Positions 27,043 to 36,306 of a stretch of DNA of 64,000 bases are shown here, in pieces. The first letter of the stretch is position 1, and the number at the start of each line of letters is the position of its first letter. The notes beneath the pieces were generated by a model that did no database searches, had not been told where the DNA came from, and saw only the letters and a program-made list of their open reading frames with translations. Source of the stretch: Halopseudomonas xinjiangensis (lineage in GTDB: Bacteria > Pseudomonadota > Gammaproteobacteria > Pseudomonadales > Pseudomonadaceae); NCBI GenBank assembly GCA_011050525.1, contig DRFO01000023.1:1-64000 (forward strand), read 5' to 3'. The position numbers and the translations under genes were made by a program.

Positions 27043-28014
27043 TCACTCGGCCTGTGGCGCCAGGTCCAACAGTTGCTGAGACATGGCCTGGGTCGCCCGT
27101 ACCAGCGCATCGGCAATGCCTGGCTCGGAAGCGGCGTGTCCGGCATCGCGGATGATCTGCAATTCGCTGCCAGGCCAGCGCTGGTGCAGCGCATAGGCAT
27201 TATCCAGCGGGCACACCATATCGTAACGGCCATGCACGATTATCCCTGGAATATGCTCGATGCGGGGCATATTGGCCAGCAGCTGATCGGGCCGGAGGAA
27301 CGACTGATGCGCGAAATAGTGGCATTCAATCCGAGCAATGGCGTAAGCACGGCGCGCTTCGCTGAAGCGATCTATCACCTTCGAGCTGGGCCGCAAGGTT
27401 GCACAGCGGCCCTCCCACACAGCCCAGCTCTTGGCTGCATGCATTCTGCAAATTTCATCGTCTCCGGTGAGGCGCCGGTAATAGGCTGCGACCATATCGC
27501 CACGTTCCTCTTCAGGAATCAACGACACGTAGTCTTCCCAATAATCAGGGAAAATGTGGCTGGCGCCCTCCTGGTAGAACCAACGAATATCCTGATCGCG
27601 GCACAGAAACACACCGCGTAGAATCATGCCCATCACCCGGTCTGGATGCGCCTGGGCGTAGGCCAGCGCCAACGTAGAGCCCCAGGAGCCACCGAATAGC
27701 ACCCATTTCTCAATACCGAGGTGCTTGCGCAGGGCTTCCAGATCCTGGATGAGGTGATCAATAGTGTTGTTTTCAAGGCTGGCATGCGGCGTGGAACGCC
27801 CGGCACCGCGTTGATCGAAGGTAATGATGCAGTAGATGGAAGGGTCGAAGAAACGCCGGCTCAGGCTATCGCAACCGGCACCTGGGCCGCCATGGAGAAA
27901 CACGACAGGCAACCCGTCATGCTGGCCACTTTCGTCTGCGTAAAGTACATGGGGGTGGTCCACTGCCAGTTCATGTCGAGCGAAGGGTTTTATCTCCGGG
28001 TACAACAGCTGCAT
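27043..28014 (-). CDS. pip: Proline iminopeptidase
   Basis: Serine aminopeptidase that cleaves N-terminal proline, an alpha/beta hydrolase of family S33. The 323-residue protein shows the oxyanion motif HGGPGAG, nucleophile box GGSWGSTLAL and the family sequence FDQRGAGRSTPHA. The catalytic His lies in RDAGHAASEP. AGGAG stands seven bases before the ATG. Confidence 0.96.
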   Translation of the reverse strand: MQLLYPEIKPFARHELAVDHPHVLYADESGQHDGLPVVFLHGGPGAGCDSLSRRFFDPSIYCIITFDQRGAGRSTPHASLENNTIDHLIQDLEALRKHLGIEKWVLFGGSWGSTLALAYAQAHPDRVMGMILRGVFLCRDQDIRWFYQEGASHIFPDYWEDYVSLIPEEERGDMVAAYYRRLTGDDEICRMHAAKSWAVWEGRCATLRPSSKVIDRFSEARRAYAIARIECHYFAHQSFLRPDQLLANMPRIEHIPGIIVHGRYDMVCPLDNAYALHQRWPGSELQIIRDAGHAASEPGIADALVRATQAMSQQLLDLAPQAE

Positions 28015-28130
28015 GGTAGGGCTCCTGGCTGTGCGACAACCTGTTCGGCTATCGGCTTTATGTGCTCATGATCCAACATTACTTATCGCAGGGCGCTATG
28101 TCACCTGCGCCCGATCAAATGTCGGCACAC

Positions 28131-28712
28131 TCAACCGCCGAAAGGTCTGACGCCTATCAACAGGCCATGCAACCACATGGCAAATACCACCCACGCTATC
28201 AGGCCGACGACCACAACCAACGCGTCTCTGCTGGCCCTGCCAGGCGCTCTGATAACCCCAGCGCGTCGGTCCCGACGGCGCAGTACCACGAAAAGTGCTA
28301 TGGCCCAGGCCAGGAAGCTGCCAAACAGCAACACATCGGCGACCGTGCCGTTTGCCAGCAGATGCGCGATGGCCCAGAACTTCACCCCCAACAACATGGG
28401 ATGACCAACCCGCGCCTTGATCTTCGACCCAGGCAGATAAGTAGCGACCAGCAAAATAAAGGCGAGAATAGTCAGCAAAGCTGCGAGATGGCGGGTCCAT
28501 TCCGGCGGAATCCATAGCCAGATGGGAGACAGGCGGGCCTGGCCGTAGCCCCAGACAATCAGCGCCAGCCCGACCAGCGCAACCAGCGCATAAATGCCTT
28601 TCCAGGCGCCGACTCCCAGACGGTCGATCTTTTCAGCACGCCAACCCGTCGCAAACAATCCGATGGAATGGATCCCCAGAAACACCAACAAACCAATTAC
28701 CAGTACCAACAT
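28131..28712 (-). CDS. NnrU-family integral membrane protein
   Basis: Polytopic inner-membrane protein (193 aa) with five to six hydrophobic segments. It matches the NnrU family in GHPMLLGVKFWAIAHLLANG and WRAEKIDRLG near the start. NnrU was named from denitrification clusters, and plant and bacterial relatives act in carotenoid isomerisation (Z-ISO), but most stand-alone members have no known role. No nitrite or nitric-oxide genes are nearby, so no denitrification role is claimed. Confidence 0.85.
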   Translation of the reverse strand: MLVLVIGLLVFLGIHSIGLFATGWRAEKIDRLGVGAWKGIYALVALVGLALIVWGYGQARLSPIWLWIPPEWTRHLAALLTILAFILLVATYLPGSKIKARVGHPMLLGVKFWAIAHLLANGTVADVLLFGSFLAWAIALFVVLRRRDRRAGVIRAPGRASRDALVVVVGLIAWVVFAMWLHGLLIGVRPFGG

Positions 28713-28784
28713 TAGGCAAATCCTTTCGTTATTGTTTTACCAATCCGCCGTTCACAGCGCGGATGTTCCTTACTATCGGCAGCG

Positions 28785-30107
28785 TCACTGCATACGTGCG
28801 GTCAGAATTTCATTGTCGCCGGTCATCAGTATCAACGCACCCTCCGCGTCGAACCTGAAGCTGTCAACCCGACGCAGAATCTCGAGAAAACGTTGCTCCT
28901 GTTCCATCAATGCTGGCGCGCACGCCTTGAGCGTGACCTCTGTCTCGGGAATGCTGAACGCCTGACCCTCGAACAGATATTCCCCGCTGAGATTGTTGCA
29001 GGATGCTTGCCCCGCAATGCGATCATTTTGTAGAAACGCCAGCACAACCCTGGAATTGTCGATGATGCCACCACCATTGATATCTTCGACGATCCACTGC
29101 GCGCCCCGCAGCAGGCGGGCCGGATCGCCCCCGCAACCTTGCCGCGTCTCGCCCTGGAACGTCAGGGTAACGGTATGCGGATGCGGCATCCTGCTCGCCG
29201 TCTCGTAACATACCTCACGCGTGACCTGCACGGTTGCCCCCGAAGCCTGGAGGGTAGGGCCGTCCGAGTTGTCTTCGCTGATGGCATAGGGCTCCTCAAG
29301 CACTACCATCTCGTCAGCTATCATCACGGACAGCTCACCTTGATTGATCATGATCTCCCAGGAAGGCTCGCTACCCGCCGCCCGGAACGGTTCAAGCAAT
29401 GCTCCAGGAGGGATGCATTCCGGATACGCCTTGCCCTTCAAGGTGAGCAGGGCGTTGTCGCCTTTACTCCAGAAGCGGGTCGAGGGATCGCCCTGTGCCT
29501 CGAACAGGGCTCCTGATGCGCTTTCGGCTGGAAGCAAAACGTACTTGTCGCCTGCGGCATCAAGGATCATGTCATCCTCTTCATAGCCCGCACTGACCTG
29601 CAGGCGTCCGCAATGGAGGATGCTGGCAAACGCGGCTGCCCGGTGGGGAAGCAGCACCAGCTCTCCCAACTCAAGATCGGATTCAAGGGACTCGATTGCT
29701 ACCGGATCAGCCACCCACGAAGGGCGATCACTTTCGACAATCCGGGCCCGGAATTCATAAGCCTCTGCCTGTTTCAGAGCATTGGCGTCCACCTCCAGAA
29801 CAAACTCGACCGGCACTTCACGGCCGAGCAAGTCGATCCGCCGACTGGCCAGCACTTCTTCAGCTTCGCGCTCGCCGGCCTTGGGATAGCGCAATTCGAC
29901 GATAACGTGACTGTCCGGCTGAAGAGCGATGCGCGCCTGATAGGTGAGACTGCCACTTATCCGTATCTGATCTTGCTCGTCACCGGACGAAACGCTGTTC
30001 GTCTCTGGGGAAGCCTGGGTGGGCCGAGGAATCTCCTCTTCGGAACAACCGGCCAGATAACCGGCCGATAACAGGCACAGAAGAACGGCAAGAAATGGGC
30101 GCTGCAT
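28785..30107 (-). CDS. Multidomain envelope lipoprotein (YbaY-like, MliC-like, META domains)
   Basis: A 440-residue lipoprotein. Signal peptide and lipobox LAGC put the lipidated Cys at 21. Residues about 47-155 resemble YbaY (a beta-sandwich; SGSLTYQARIALQPDSHVIV). About 164-235 resemble the MliC lysozyme-inhibitor fold (DKYVLLPAESASG, FWSKGDNALLTLKG). About 330-437 form a META/HslJ domain (GQASCNNLSGEYLFEG, ILMTGDNEILTARM). MliC proteins protect peptidoglycan against C-type lysozyme, and META proteins are stress-linked. A combined host-defence or envelope-stress role is inference. It stands alone between two unrelated minus-strand genes. Confidence 0.8.
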   Translation of the reverse strand: MQRPFLAVLLCLLSAGYLAGCSEEEIPRPTQASPETNSVSSGDEQDQIRISGSLTYQARIALQPDSHVIVELRYPKAGEREAEEVLASRRIDLLGREVPVEFVLEVDANALKQAEAYEFRARIVESDRPSWVADPVAIESLESDLELGELVLLPHRAAAFASILHCGRLQVSAGYEEDDMILDAAGDKYVLLPAESASGALFEAQGDPSTRFWSKGDNALLTLKGKAYPECIPPGALLEPFRAAGSEPSWEIMINQGELSVMIADEMVVLEEPYAISEDNSDGPTLQASGATVQVTREVCYETASRMPHPHTVTLTFQGETRQGCGGDPARLLRGAQWIVEDINGGGIIDNSRVVLAFLQNDRIAGQASCNNLSGEYLFEGQAFSIPETEVTLKACAPALMEQEQRFLEILRRVDSFRFDAEGALILMTGDNEILTARMQ

Positions 30108-30161
30108 TCAGCCTCCTCAGGCAAATTCATTAGGCACATGCCGCCAGTATGCCAGACCGGC

Positions 30162-30959
30162 TCAGTCTGGCAGCTGGATAATTCCCTGCAGGAACAGAAC
30201 CGCATCGCCACTGACCAGAACGTGCTTCGGCATGACCTGGCAATACACTATTCCGCTTCGCGCAGAAGCCTGTTGCGCGACCAGGTCCGACTTGCCAAGC
30301 CGCACCGCCCATAGCGGAGCCAGGCCCGCATGGATGGAGCCGGTGACCGGATCTTCAAGACCTCCATTAGCAGGCCAGAAGTATCGCGAGACGAAGTCGT
30401 GGTCGAGCCCCGGAGCCGTTACCACAACGTCGAGCGGACCCAGAGTAGCCAATAATTCCGGTACCGGCACCACCTCGCGCACCGATTGCTCATTTTCATA
30501 CAGAGCAAACCAGGCCTGGTCACTCACCAGAACCTCAGACGGGGCAATGGATAATCCTTTCAGCAGTGCAGGGGGAATGCGCTCGGCCGGTTCTGGCGCA
30601 CGGAGCGGGAAACGCATGGTTATGCGCCCATCAGCGCGCTGGGCGACGTCGATGGAACCGACAGCCGGTGCAGTGAATGTCACCTTTTTAACAGCACTGT
30701 CCTGGCGGAATAACACAAAGGCACTGGCGAGGGTGGCGTGGCCGCAAAACGCTATCTCGCTGAGGGGCGAGAACCAGCGAATCGCATAGGTACCGTCAGG
30801 CTGACGTACAAAGAACGCCGTTTCCGACAGATTATTTTCCACCGCAATCGATTGCATAAGCGCATCCGGCAACCAGGTCTGCAGCGGCACCACGGCTGCT
30901 GAGTTGCCGCCAAACAAGCGGTCAGTGAAAGCATCGATTTGAAACATTTCAAGCTGCAT
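30162..30959 (-). CDS. PhzF-family isomerase/epimerase-like protein
   Basis: Two-lobed diaminopimelate-epimerase-fold protein (265 aa). It contains the family catalytic Glu in NNLSETAFF and the signature FCGHATLASAFVLF, plus DPVTGSIHAGLAPLW in the second half. PhzF itself isomerises a phenazine precursor, but no phenazine genes are present and most relatives have unknown substrates. Start at 30959 (MQLEMFQIDAF) has GGAGG six bases upstream. The earlier in-frame start has no such site. Confidence 0.88.
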   Translation of the reverse strand: MQLEMFQIDAFTDRLFGGNSAAVVPLQTWLPDALMQSIAVENNLSETAFFVRQPDGTYAIRWFSPLSEIAFCGHATLASAFVLFRQDSAVKKVTFTAPAVGSIDVAQRADGRITMRFPLRAPEPAERIPPALLKGLSIAPSEVLVSDQAWFALYENEQSVREVVPVPELLATLGPLDVVVTAPGLDHDFVSRYFWPANGGLEDPVTGSIHAGLAPLWAVRLGKSDLVAQQASARSGIVYCQVMPKHVLVSGDAVLFLQGIIQLPD

Positions 30960-31054
30960 GGTCGGCCTCCGGCTTAACATCCAAAACCCCTAATGTAGGT
31001 CATCAAAGCGATGGAGGAGCATTACAGTCCGCACTTATCCAGGCAGAACAGCGG

Positions 31055-31612
31055 TCAGAAGCTTGAGCCAGGCTCGCGTAGAAAAGCCACCTCTTCGCTG
31101 GTCGATACCCGGCCCAGCGCTGCATTGCGATGGGGGTAGCGACCAAAGCGCTGCAGAATGTCCAGATGACGCTGCTCGAAACGAAGGTTGTCTTCCAGGC
31201 CCTGGGTAGCGAACAAGCGCATTGCCTGCTCATGAATAACCAGCGACTCGCTATGCATGAAGGGCATGTATAAAAAGCTGCGCTGTTCGAGCGGCAAGGC
31301 TTTGTCAGCGCCCGCCGCAATGGCTTCCTGGGCCAGTATCAGAGCCATCCCGTCATAGACAAAGGCACGGGCCGAGTCGCGGTGGATATTCCGCGAAAAC
31401 TGGTCAAGAACAATAATCTCGGCCAGACGCCCGCCGGGAGAAGTGCGCCACCCATACAGCTCACCACATACTGCCCGCTGATGTACTTCGCCGAACCGCT
31501 CCAGGATAAGCTGGTCGAAAGCTTTGTCCTTCTTCCACCACATGGAGGGTTTTATTTCATCGAACCAGAAACTCAGTACGTGTTGATTCTCGTGCATGGG
31601 CTCGCTCTTCAT
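31055..31612 (-). CDS. DUF924-family protein
   Basis: All-helical soluble protein of 185 aa with the DUF924 hallmarks LSFWFDEIKPSMWWKKD, IIVLDQFSRNIHRDSARAF and PFMHSESLVIHEQA. The conserved aromatic and His residues suggest a ligand pocket, but no biochemical role is established that I know of. A second Met five codons in (31597) has a better purine-rich site upstream and may be the true start. Divergent from the membrane protein at 31654. Confidence 0.85.
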   Translation of the reverse strand: MKSEPMHENQHVLSFWFDEIKPSMWWKKDKAFDQLILERFGEVHQRAVCGELYGWRTSPGGRLAEIIVLDQFSRNIHRDSARAFVYDGMALILAQEAIAAGADKALPLEQRSFLYMPFMHSESLVIHEQAMRLFATQGLEDNLRFEQRHLDILQRFGRYPHRNAALGRVSTSEEVAFLREPGSSF

Positions 31613-31653
31613 CGCATTGTGAGTTCAGACCGGCATTCCGATCAGGAGTATTG

Positions 31654-32316
31654 ATGCATCCTAGCCCACGCTGGCCCGTACTGGGGCTATTCGGATTCCT
31701 GGCCTTGCTGCTTATCGGCTGGCTGCTTCCAGTCAGTGCGGCTGATCTGCTGCACTGGGGCGCAGGCCTTTCCAGCAGCAGGGCAATGCTGACCGGGCTG
31801 GTCATCGCCATGGCTCTGCTGATGAGCTTCGGCCTGCCGGGCAGCTTGATCTTCTGGTTTATAGCGCCCTTCCATGCCCCCTGGATCAGCGTTCTGCTCC
31901 TGTTGACAGGTAGCACAGGCGGCGCGCTCGGCGCCTATGTATTGGGACGTCGGCTGGGCGAGAGGTGGCGACCCAAGGGCTACGCCCGGCAGCTCCTCGC
32001 CCTGCTGAGTGCTCGTAGCGATTTCATGACGCAATGCGCACTGCGCATTCTGCCGGGATTTCCCCACGCGTTTATCAATTTGTCTGGCGGGATTCTGCGC
32101 TTGCCTTTGGGGCCATTCCTGTCTGCCGCAGTAATCGGTCTGGCGATAAAATGGGGCGTTTACGCTCAGGCCGCGCATGGAATGGTCAACGCCGCCCAGG
32201 CTGACGAGGTGCTGAACATCCAAACCCTCTGGCCGCTGGTTCTGATCGCAGTGTTGATGATAGCGGGGGCCCTGGCACGTCGATTCTGGTTCAAAGCGGA
32301 CAAACGAAAAACCTGA
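31654..32316 (+). CDS. VTT/DedA-like (TVP38/TMEM64) integral membrane protein
   Basis: Membrane protein of 220 aa with about five hydrophobic segments. GSTGGALGAYVLGRRLGERW and RILPGFPHAFINLSGGIL match the VTT (SNARE-associated) region, where paired G-x-Y/R and P-F/P motifs form re-entrant loops. Relatives transport undecaprenyl phosphate or scramble lipids, which is only suggestive here. ATG 31654 lies five bases after AGGAG. A TTG immediately upstream is less likely. Confidence 0.78.
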   Translation: MHPSPRWPVLGLFGFLALLLIGWLLPVSAADLLHWGAGLSSSRAMLTGLVIAMALLMSFGLPGSLIFWFIAPFHAPWISVLLLLTGSTGGALGAYVLGRRLGERWRPKGYARQLLALLSARSDFMTQCALRILPGFPHAFINLSGGILRLPLGPFLSAAVIGLAIKWGVYAQAAHGMVNAAQADEVLNIQTLWPLVLIAVLMIAGALARRFWFKADKRKT

Positions 32317-32353
32317 AGACCAGGGCAGCTGACCTGCCCCGGACCATCCAGTC

Positions 32354-32884
32354 TCAACCTTCTATTACGCCGCAAGCCACACGCTTGCCACCGCCACCAA
32401 GTGCTTCAGGCTGGTCGGAGTAGTTATCGCCACCGGCATGGATCATCAATGCGCGCCCTTCTATCTCGGATACCTTCATCAAACGCGGAGCCAGCACGGG
32501 CGTCATCGCGGTCCCGTCATCCTTCACATATAGAGCCGGTAGGTCGCCCAGGTGGCCATCGCTGTAAGGCCCTTCGTGACTGCCGGTATCCTCTGGATCG
32601 AAATGCCCGCCCGCAGCCTTCGCAGCGACTTTTTCACCGTTCTCGGTAGCCGGTTCACAACTGGCCTGCGCATGCACGTGAAAACCGTGAATTCCGCTTG
32701 CAGGAAAGGACTTCAGATCAGGCGTGAAGAGCAATCCATGCTCGGTTTCACTGATGCTGATCGTACCTGCAGACTGACCTATACCCTCTGCACTGACCAT
32801 ATTCATTGTTACGTCTTTATCTGCCGCTTGCGCGACACTCACCGACATTACGCTCGCTAGCGCCAACCAGTAACGAGATTTCAT
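32354..32884 (-). CDS. sodC: Periplasmic Cu/Zn superoxide dismutase
   Basis: Dismutates superoxide in the periplasm. The 176-residue precursor begins with a signal peptide (cleavage likely after AQA, residue 20). Metal ligands are visible in HGFHVHAQASCEP (two Cu His), GGHFDPEDTGSHEGPYSDGH (bridging and Zn ligands, with Asp), and the final Cu His in LMIHAGGDNY. Two Cys (ASCEP and VACGVIEG) can form the structural disulphide. GGAGG lies five bases before the ATG. Confidence 0.96.
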   Translation of the reverse strand: MKSRYWLALASVMSVSVAQAADKDVTMNMVSAEGIGQSAGTISISETEHGLLFTPDLKSFPASGIHGFHVHAQASCEPATENGEKVAAKAAGGHFDPEDTGSHEGPYSDGHLGDLPALYVKDDGTAMTPVLAPRLMKVSEIEGRALMIHAGGDNYSDQPEALGGGGKRVACGVIEG

Positions 32885-32911
32885 TGTGACCTCCTGAACC
32901 TTAGGGGTGTA

Positions 32912-33163
32912 TTAGTGCTTACGGCTGGTTACCATGCCGTAAATCACCAGCAGAATAATTGCGCCCACGACCGCGCCGATGAATCCGGCACCTTCTCCGG
33001 CTTCGTACAGACCCAGCGCCTGACCACCATAGGTAGCGAGCAACGAACCGCCGATGCCCAGCAGAATCGTCATGATCCAGCCCATGCTGTCATTCCCGGG
33101 CTTCAGAAAGCGTGCTATCAGACCTACGATCAGGCCGATGATGATTGTTCCGATAATGCCCAT
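32912..33163 (-). CDS. GlsB/YeaQ/YmgE family membrane protein (transglycosylase-associated)
   Basis: Small 83-residue inner-membrane protein with three hydrophobic helices and glycine-rich motifs (IIGTIIIGLIVGLIARFLKP; GWIMTILLGIGGSLLATYGG; GAVVGAIILLVIYG). Family members are commonly induced in stress and stationary phase, and no enzymatic activity is known. GAGGAG precedes the ATG. It lies 27 bases upstream of sodC in the same direction, so co-transcription with sodC is plausible. Confidence 0.88.
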   Translation of the reverse strand: MGIIGTIIIGLIVGLIARFLKPGNDSMGWIMTILLGIGGSLLATYGGQALGLYEAGEGAGFIGAVVGAIILLVIYGMVTSRKH

Positions 33164-33266
33164 TGGCAGTCTCCTCAGGTGTAGAGCGCTTATTCGCTAC
33201 TAGGTCTGACCGGTGAGGGACGCGACAGTTCGCCTTCTGCGGCGCGATGACCAACGGAGCCCGGGA

Positions 33267-33295
33267 ATGACAGTACCGACCGGCATGGATACAAT
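33267..33295 (+). promoter_or_regulatory. Candidate sigma70 promoter of the flavoprotein gene
   Basis: ATGACA, 17 bases, TACAAT, about 80 bases before the flavoprotein start. Spacing is ideal and five of six bases match in each box. Confidence 0.5.
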
Positions 33296-33373
33296 GCGCG
33301 TCTCGGTCGACCTGCTTGCCCAGTCGAGCGCATCCGTTATCACCTCTGCCGGAGTCACCGGCCAGGAACCAGC

Positions 33374-34993
33374 ATGATTCGCATCAATGAACTGCAACTG
33401 CCTCTGGACCATTCGGCTGAATCGCTGCGCCAGGCCATAGTGGCGCGTCTGAAAATCACCGACGCCGACCTGCTCGACTACAGCGTATTCAAACGCAGTT
33501 ATGACGCGCGCAAGAAGAACAGCGAGATCACCTTCGTTTACATCATTGACCTGAACCTGGCCAACGAAGCGCAGGCGCTCAGACGCTTCGCGGATGATCG
33601 CAACGTACGTGTCTCGCCGGATACGCGCTATCATCCGGTAGCTCAGGCGCCGACCGGTATGACAGAGCGCCCGCTGGTTATTGGCTTCGGCCCTTGTGGG
33701 CTGTTTGCTGCACTGAGCCTGGCTCAGATGGGCTTCAATCCCATCGTGCTGGAGCGCGGCAAGGATGTGCGCAGCCGCACTAAAGACACCTGGGCGCTGT
33801 GGCGCAACAAGGTGCTCACCCCCGAATCCAACGTGCAGTTCGGCGAAGGCGGCGCGGGGCTGTTTTCCGATGGAAAACTCTATAGCCAGATCAAGGACCC
33901 GAAATTCTACGGTCGTAAGGTCATGCATGAATTCGTGCGGGCCGGCGCGCCGGACGAGATCATGTTCGTCAGCAAGCCGCATATCGGCACCTTCCGCCTG
34001 ACCGGCGTGGTCTCCAGTATGCGTGAAGAGATAAAAGCCCTGGGTGGCGAAGTGCGATTCGACAGCAGGGTGACCGACTTCCTCATTGAGAACGGCCGGA
34101 TCACAGGAGTAACCCTCGCCAACGGCGAAACGCTGCATAGCCGCTACGTGGTGCTTGCGCTTGGTCATAGCTCGCGCGACACCTTCCGCATGCTGCATGC
34201 GCGCAATGTGTACATAGAAGCAAAACCCTTTGCCGTGGGCTTTCGTATCGAACATCCGCAGTCGCTGGTCGATAACGCCCGGTTGGGCAAGTATGCCGGC
34301 CACCCGGAACTGGGCGCTGCGGACTACAAACTGGTGCACCACGCTAAAAATGGGCGCGCCGTCTACAGCTTTTGTATGTGTCCCGGTGGGACAGTGGTTG
34401 CGGCCACCTCTGAGCCCAATCGCGTGGTAACCAATGGGATGAGCCAGTACTCGCGCAACGAGCGCAATGCCAACGCGGGCATCGTGGTGGGTATAAATCC
34501 GCAGGAGGATTTTCCGGGCGGACCCCTGGCAGGTATCGAGCTGCAAGAGCAACTGGAGTCCCACGCCTTTGATCTAGGCGGCAGCGACTACTGCGCGCCA
34601 GGACAGCTGGTCGGTGACTTTATCCGCGGCAAGGCCTCACGCGAATTCGGCGAAGTAGAGCCTTCCTACAAACCCGGCGTACTGTTGGGCGATCTTGCCT
34701 CCTCCCTGCCAGGCTACGTAATCGACGCCATCCGCGAGGCTCTGCCGGCCTTTGGCAAGCAGATCCGCGGCTTTGATCGTCACGACGCCGTGCTGACCGG
34801 CATTGAAACCCGCACCTCGTCCCCCATCCGGATCAAACGTGATAACGAGTCCCTGCAGAGCATCAATACTCGCGGGCTATATCCCGCCGGCGAAGGCGCG
34901 GGGTATGCGGGCGGCATCCTGTCTGCTGGAGTTGACGGGATAAAGGTGGCGGAAGCGGTCGCGACCGCCATGCTGGCAGATTTGCCTGGTTGA
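33374..34993 (+). CDS. FAD-dependent oxidoreductase (COG2509-type)
   Basis: Soluble flavoprotein of 539 aa. An N-terminal ~95-residue domain (MIRINELQLPLDHSAESLR) precedes the FAD dinucleotide-binding motif VIGFGPCGLFAALSLAQMG (about 99-117) and LERGKDVRSRT. The C-terminal half carries GIETRTSSPIRIKRD and a GEGAGYAGGILSAGVDG flavin-contact motif. This family is widespread and uncharacterised, often annotated as NAD(P)/FAD-dependent dehydrogenase. It stands alone behind its own candidate promoter. Confidence 0.9.
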   Translation: MIRINELQLPLDHSAESLRQAIVARLKITDADLLDYSVFKRSYDARKKNSEITFVYIIDLNLANEAQALRRFADDRNVRVSPDTRYHPVAQAPTGMTERPLVIGFGPCGLFAALSLAQMGFNPIVLERGKDVRSRTKDTWALWRNKVLTPESNVQFGEGGAGLFSDGKLYSQIKDPKFYGRKVMHEFVRAGAPDEIMFVSKPHIGTFRLTGVVSSMREEIKALGGEVRFDSRVTDFLIENGRITGVTLANGETLHSRYVVLALGHSSRDTFRMLHARNVYIEAKPFAVGFRIEHPQSLVDNARLGKYAGHPELGAADYKLVHHAKNGRAVYSFCMCPGGTVVAATSEPNRVVTNGMSQYSRNERNANAGIVVGINPQEDFPGGPLAGIELQEQLESHAFDLGGSDYCAPGQLVGDFIRGKASREFGEVEPSYKPGVLLGDLASSLPGYVIDAIREALPAFGKQIRGFDRHDAVLTGIETRTSSPIRIKRDNESLQSINTRGLYPAGEGAGYAGGILSAGVDGIKVAEAVATAMLADLPG

Positions 34994-35078
34994 CCTGCCG
35001 GCCAGCGGAAAGACTGAACGCCATAGGCTTAATCAAGTCCATTTCAGGACATCTTCCTGAATCCTGATGGAGAAGCCC

Positions 35079-36164
35079 ATGGCCCAGCCCCTGCCGATCC
35101 GCCCGCTCCCCTTCGAACCCCGATTCGAAGAAGTTGCCGATGATGAAGCCGACACCAGCCGCGCAATCGTTGAGGCACTTCGCTATATCATCGAAACCAC
35201 CTACGAGGACGGCGGCCATGCCATACGCAGCGTCCATGCCAAGAGCCATGGGCTGCTGGAAGGTCATCTGACCGTGTTGGAAGGGCTGGCGCCTGAGCTC
35301 GCTCAGGGAGCCTTTGCCACGCCAGGTACTCGGCCCGTGGTCATGCGTTTTTCCACTAATCCTGGCGACATCCTGGACGACAATGTGTCTACCCCTCGGG
35401 GTCTGGCGATCAAGATAATGGAGGTCGAAGGTTCGCGCCTGCCAGGCAGCGAAGACGACGCAACGCAGGATTTCGTCATGGTCAACGCGCCCGTGTTCAT
35501 TGCTCCAGATCCAAAGGCCTTTCTCAAGTCGCTGAAACTGCTCGCCAAGACCACCGATAAGGCACCTAGCGCCAAACAGGCACTATCCGCCGTACTGCGC
35601 GGCGCCGAGTCAGCCATAGAAGCGGTTGGTGGTGAAAGTGCGATGCTCAAATCAATGGGTGGTCACCCCGAAACCAATATTTTGGGCGAAACCTTTTACA
35701 GCGTCGTACCGGTTCTTTACGGGCCGTATTTTGCAAAGATCAACGTTGTCCCGGTCTCGGCCGAGCTAAAGGAGCTAACCGACCAGAAAGTTGACCTGAA
35801 GGACAAGCCCAACGGCCTGCGTGAGGCAGTCAACCAACACTTTGCTCGCCACGGCGGCACCTGGGAGGTGCGCGTCCAATTGGCTACTGACCTCAAGGAA
35901 ATGCCCATTGAAGACGCTACGGTGGAGTGGCCCGAAGACCAGAGCCCGTACCTGACCGTGGCCCGTATCGAGGTTACGCCGCAGTCTGCCTGGACCGACG
36001 AGCGTTCCACGAAAATCGACGACGGCATGTCGTTCAGCCCTTGGCACGGCCTGGCCGCGCACCGACCACTCGGTGGCATCATGCGCTCGCGCAAGCCCGC
36101 CTATGAGATGTCTGCCGGCTTTCGCGCCGAACATAATGGCTGTCCGATTCGTGAGCCCCGTTAA
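35079..36164 (+). CDS. Catalase-family haem protein
   Basis: Small catalase-fold protein (361 aa), shorter than true monofunctional catalases (480+ aa). Core residues are present: distal His53 in SVHAKSHG, the RFSTNPGDILDDN segment, Asn in DFVMVNAPVF, and a proximal Tyr in RSRKPAY near the C-terminus. It may act as a peroxidase or bind fatty-acid hydroperoxide. Start 35079 has GGAG six bases upstream; the Met four codons earlier lies over this site. Monocistronic as far as visible. Confidence 0.85.
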   Translation: MAQPLPIRPLPFEPRFEEVADDEADTSRAIVEALRYIIETTYEDGGHAIRSVHAKSHGLLEGHLTVLEGLAPELAQGAFATPGTRPVVMRFSTNPGDILDDNVSTPRGLAIKIMEVEGSRLPGSEDDATQDFVMVNAPVFIAPDPKAFLKSLKLLAKTTDKAPSAKQALSAVLRGAESAIEAVGGESAMLKSMGGHPETNILGETFYSVVPVLYGPYFAKINVVPVSAELKELTDQKVDLKDKPNGLREAVNQHFARHGGTWEVRVQLATDLKEMPIEDATVEWPEDQSPYLTVARIEVTPQSAWTDERSTKIDDGMSFSPWHGLAAHRPLGGIMRSRKPAYEMSAGFRAEHNGCPIREPR

Positions 36165-36247
36165 CAGGGTCGAAGCCCTTTAGCCGTGCCAATACCACAT
36201 TTTTGCGACAGCAGGTGGCTACTATGCAGTTGCCCCTGCCGGTTGAC

Positions 36248-36280
36248 GTGATATCACTCCAGCCCTTACCGTGATATCAA
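36248..36280. promoter_or_regulatory. Twin CGTGATATCA palindromes before the pyruvyltransferase-like gene
   Basis: The sequence CGTGATATCA occurs twice (36247-36256 and 36270-36279), 23 bases apart. Each contains the palindrome TGATATCA, extended to GTGATATCAC in the first. They stand 27-60 bases before the start codon, the place for an operator pair. Confidence 0.4.
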
Positions 36281-36306
36281 ATCAACCATTTTTGAAGAGC
36301 GCAACG

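Noticed and set aside
30151-30171. GCCAGAC hairpin at the end of the PhzF-like gene
   Set aside because: It overlaps the stop codon and has no T run, so a terminator call is not supported.
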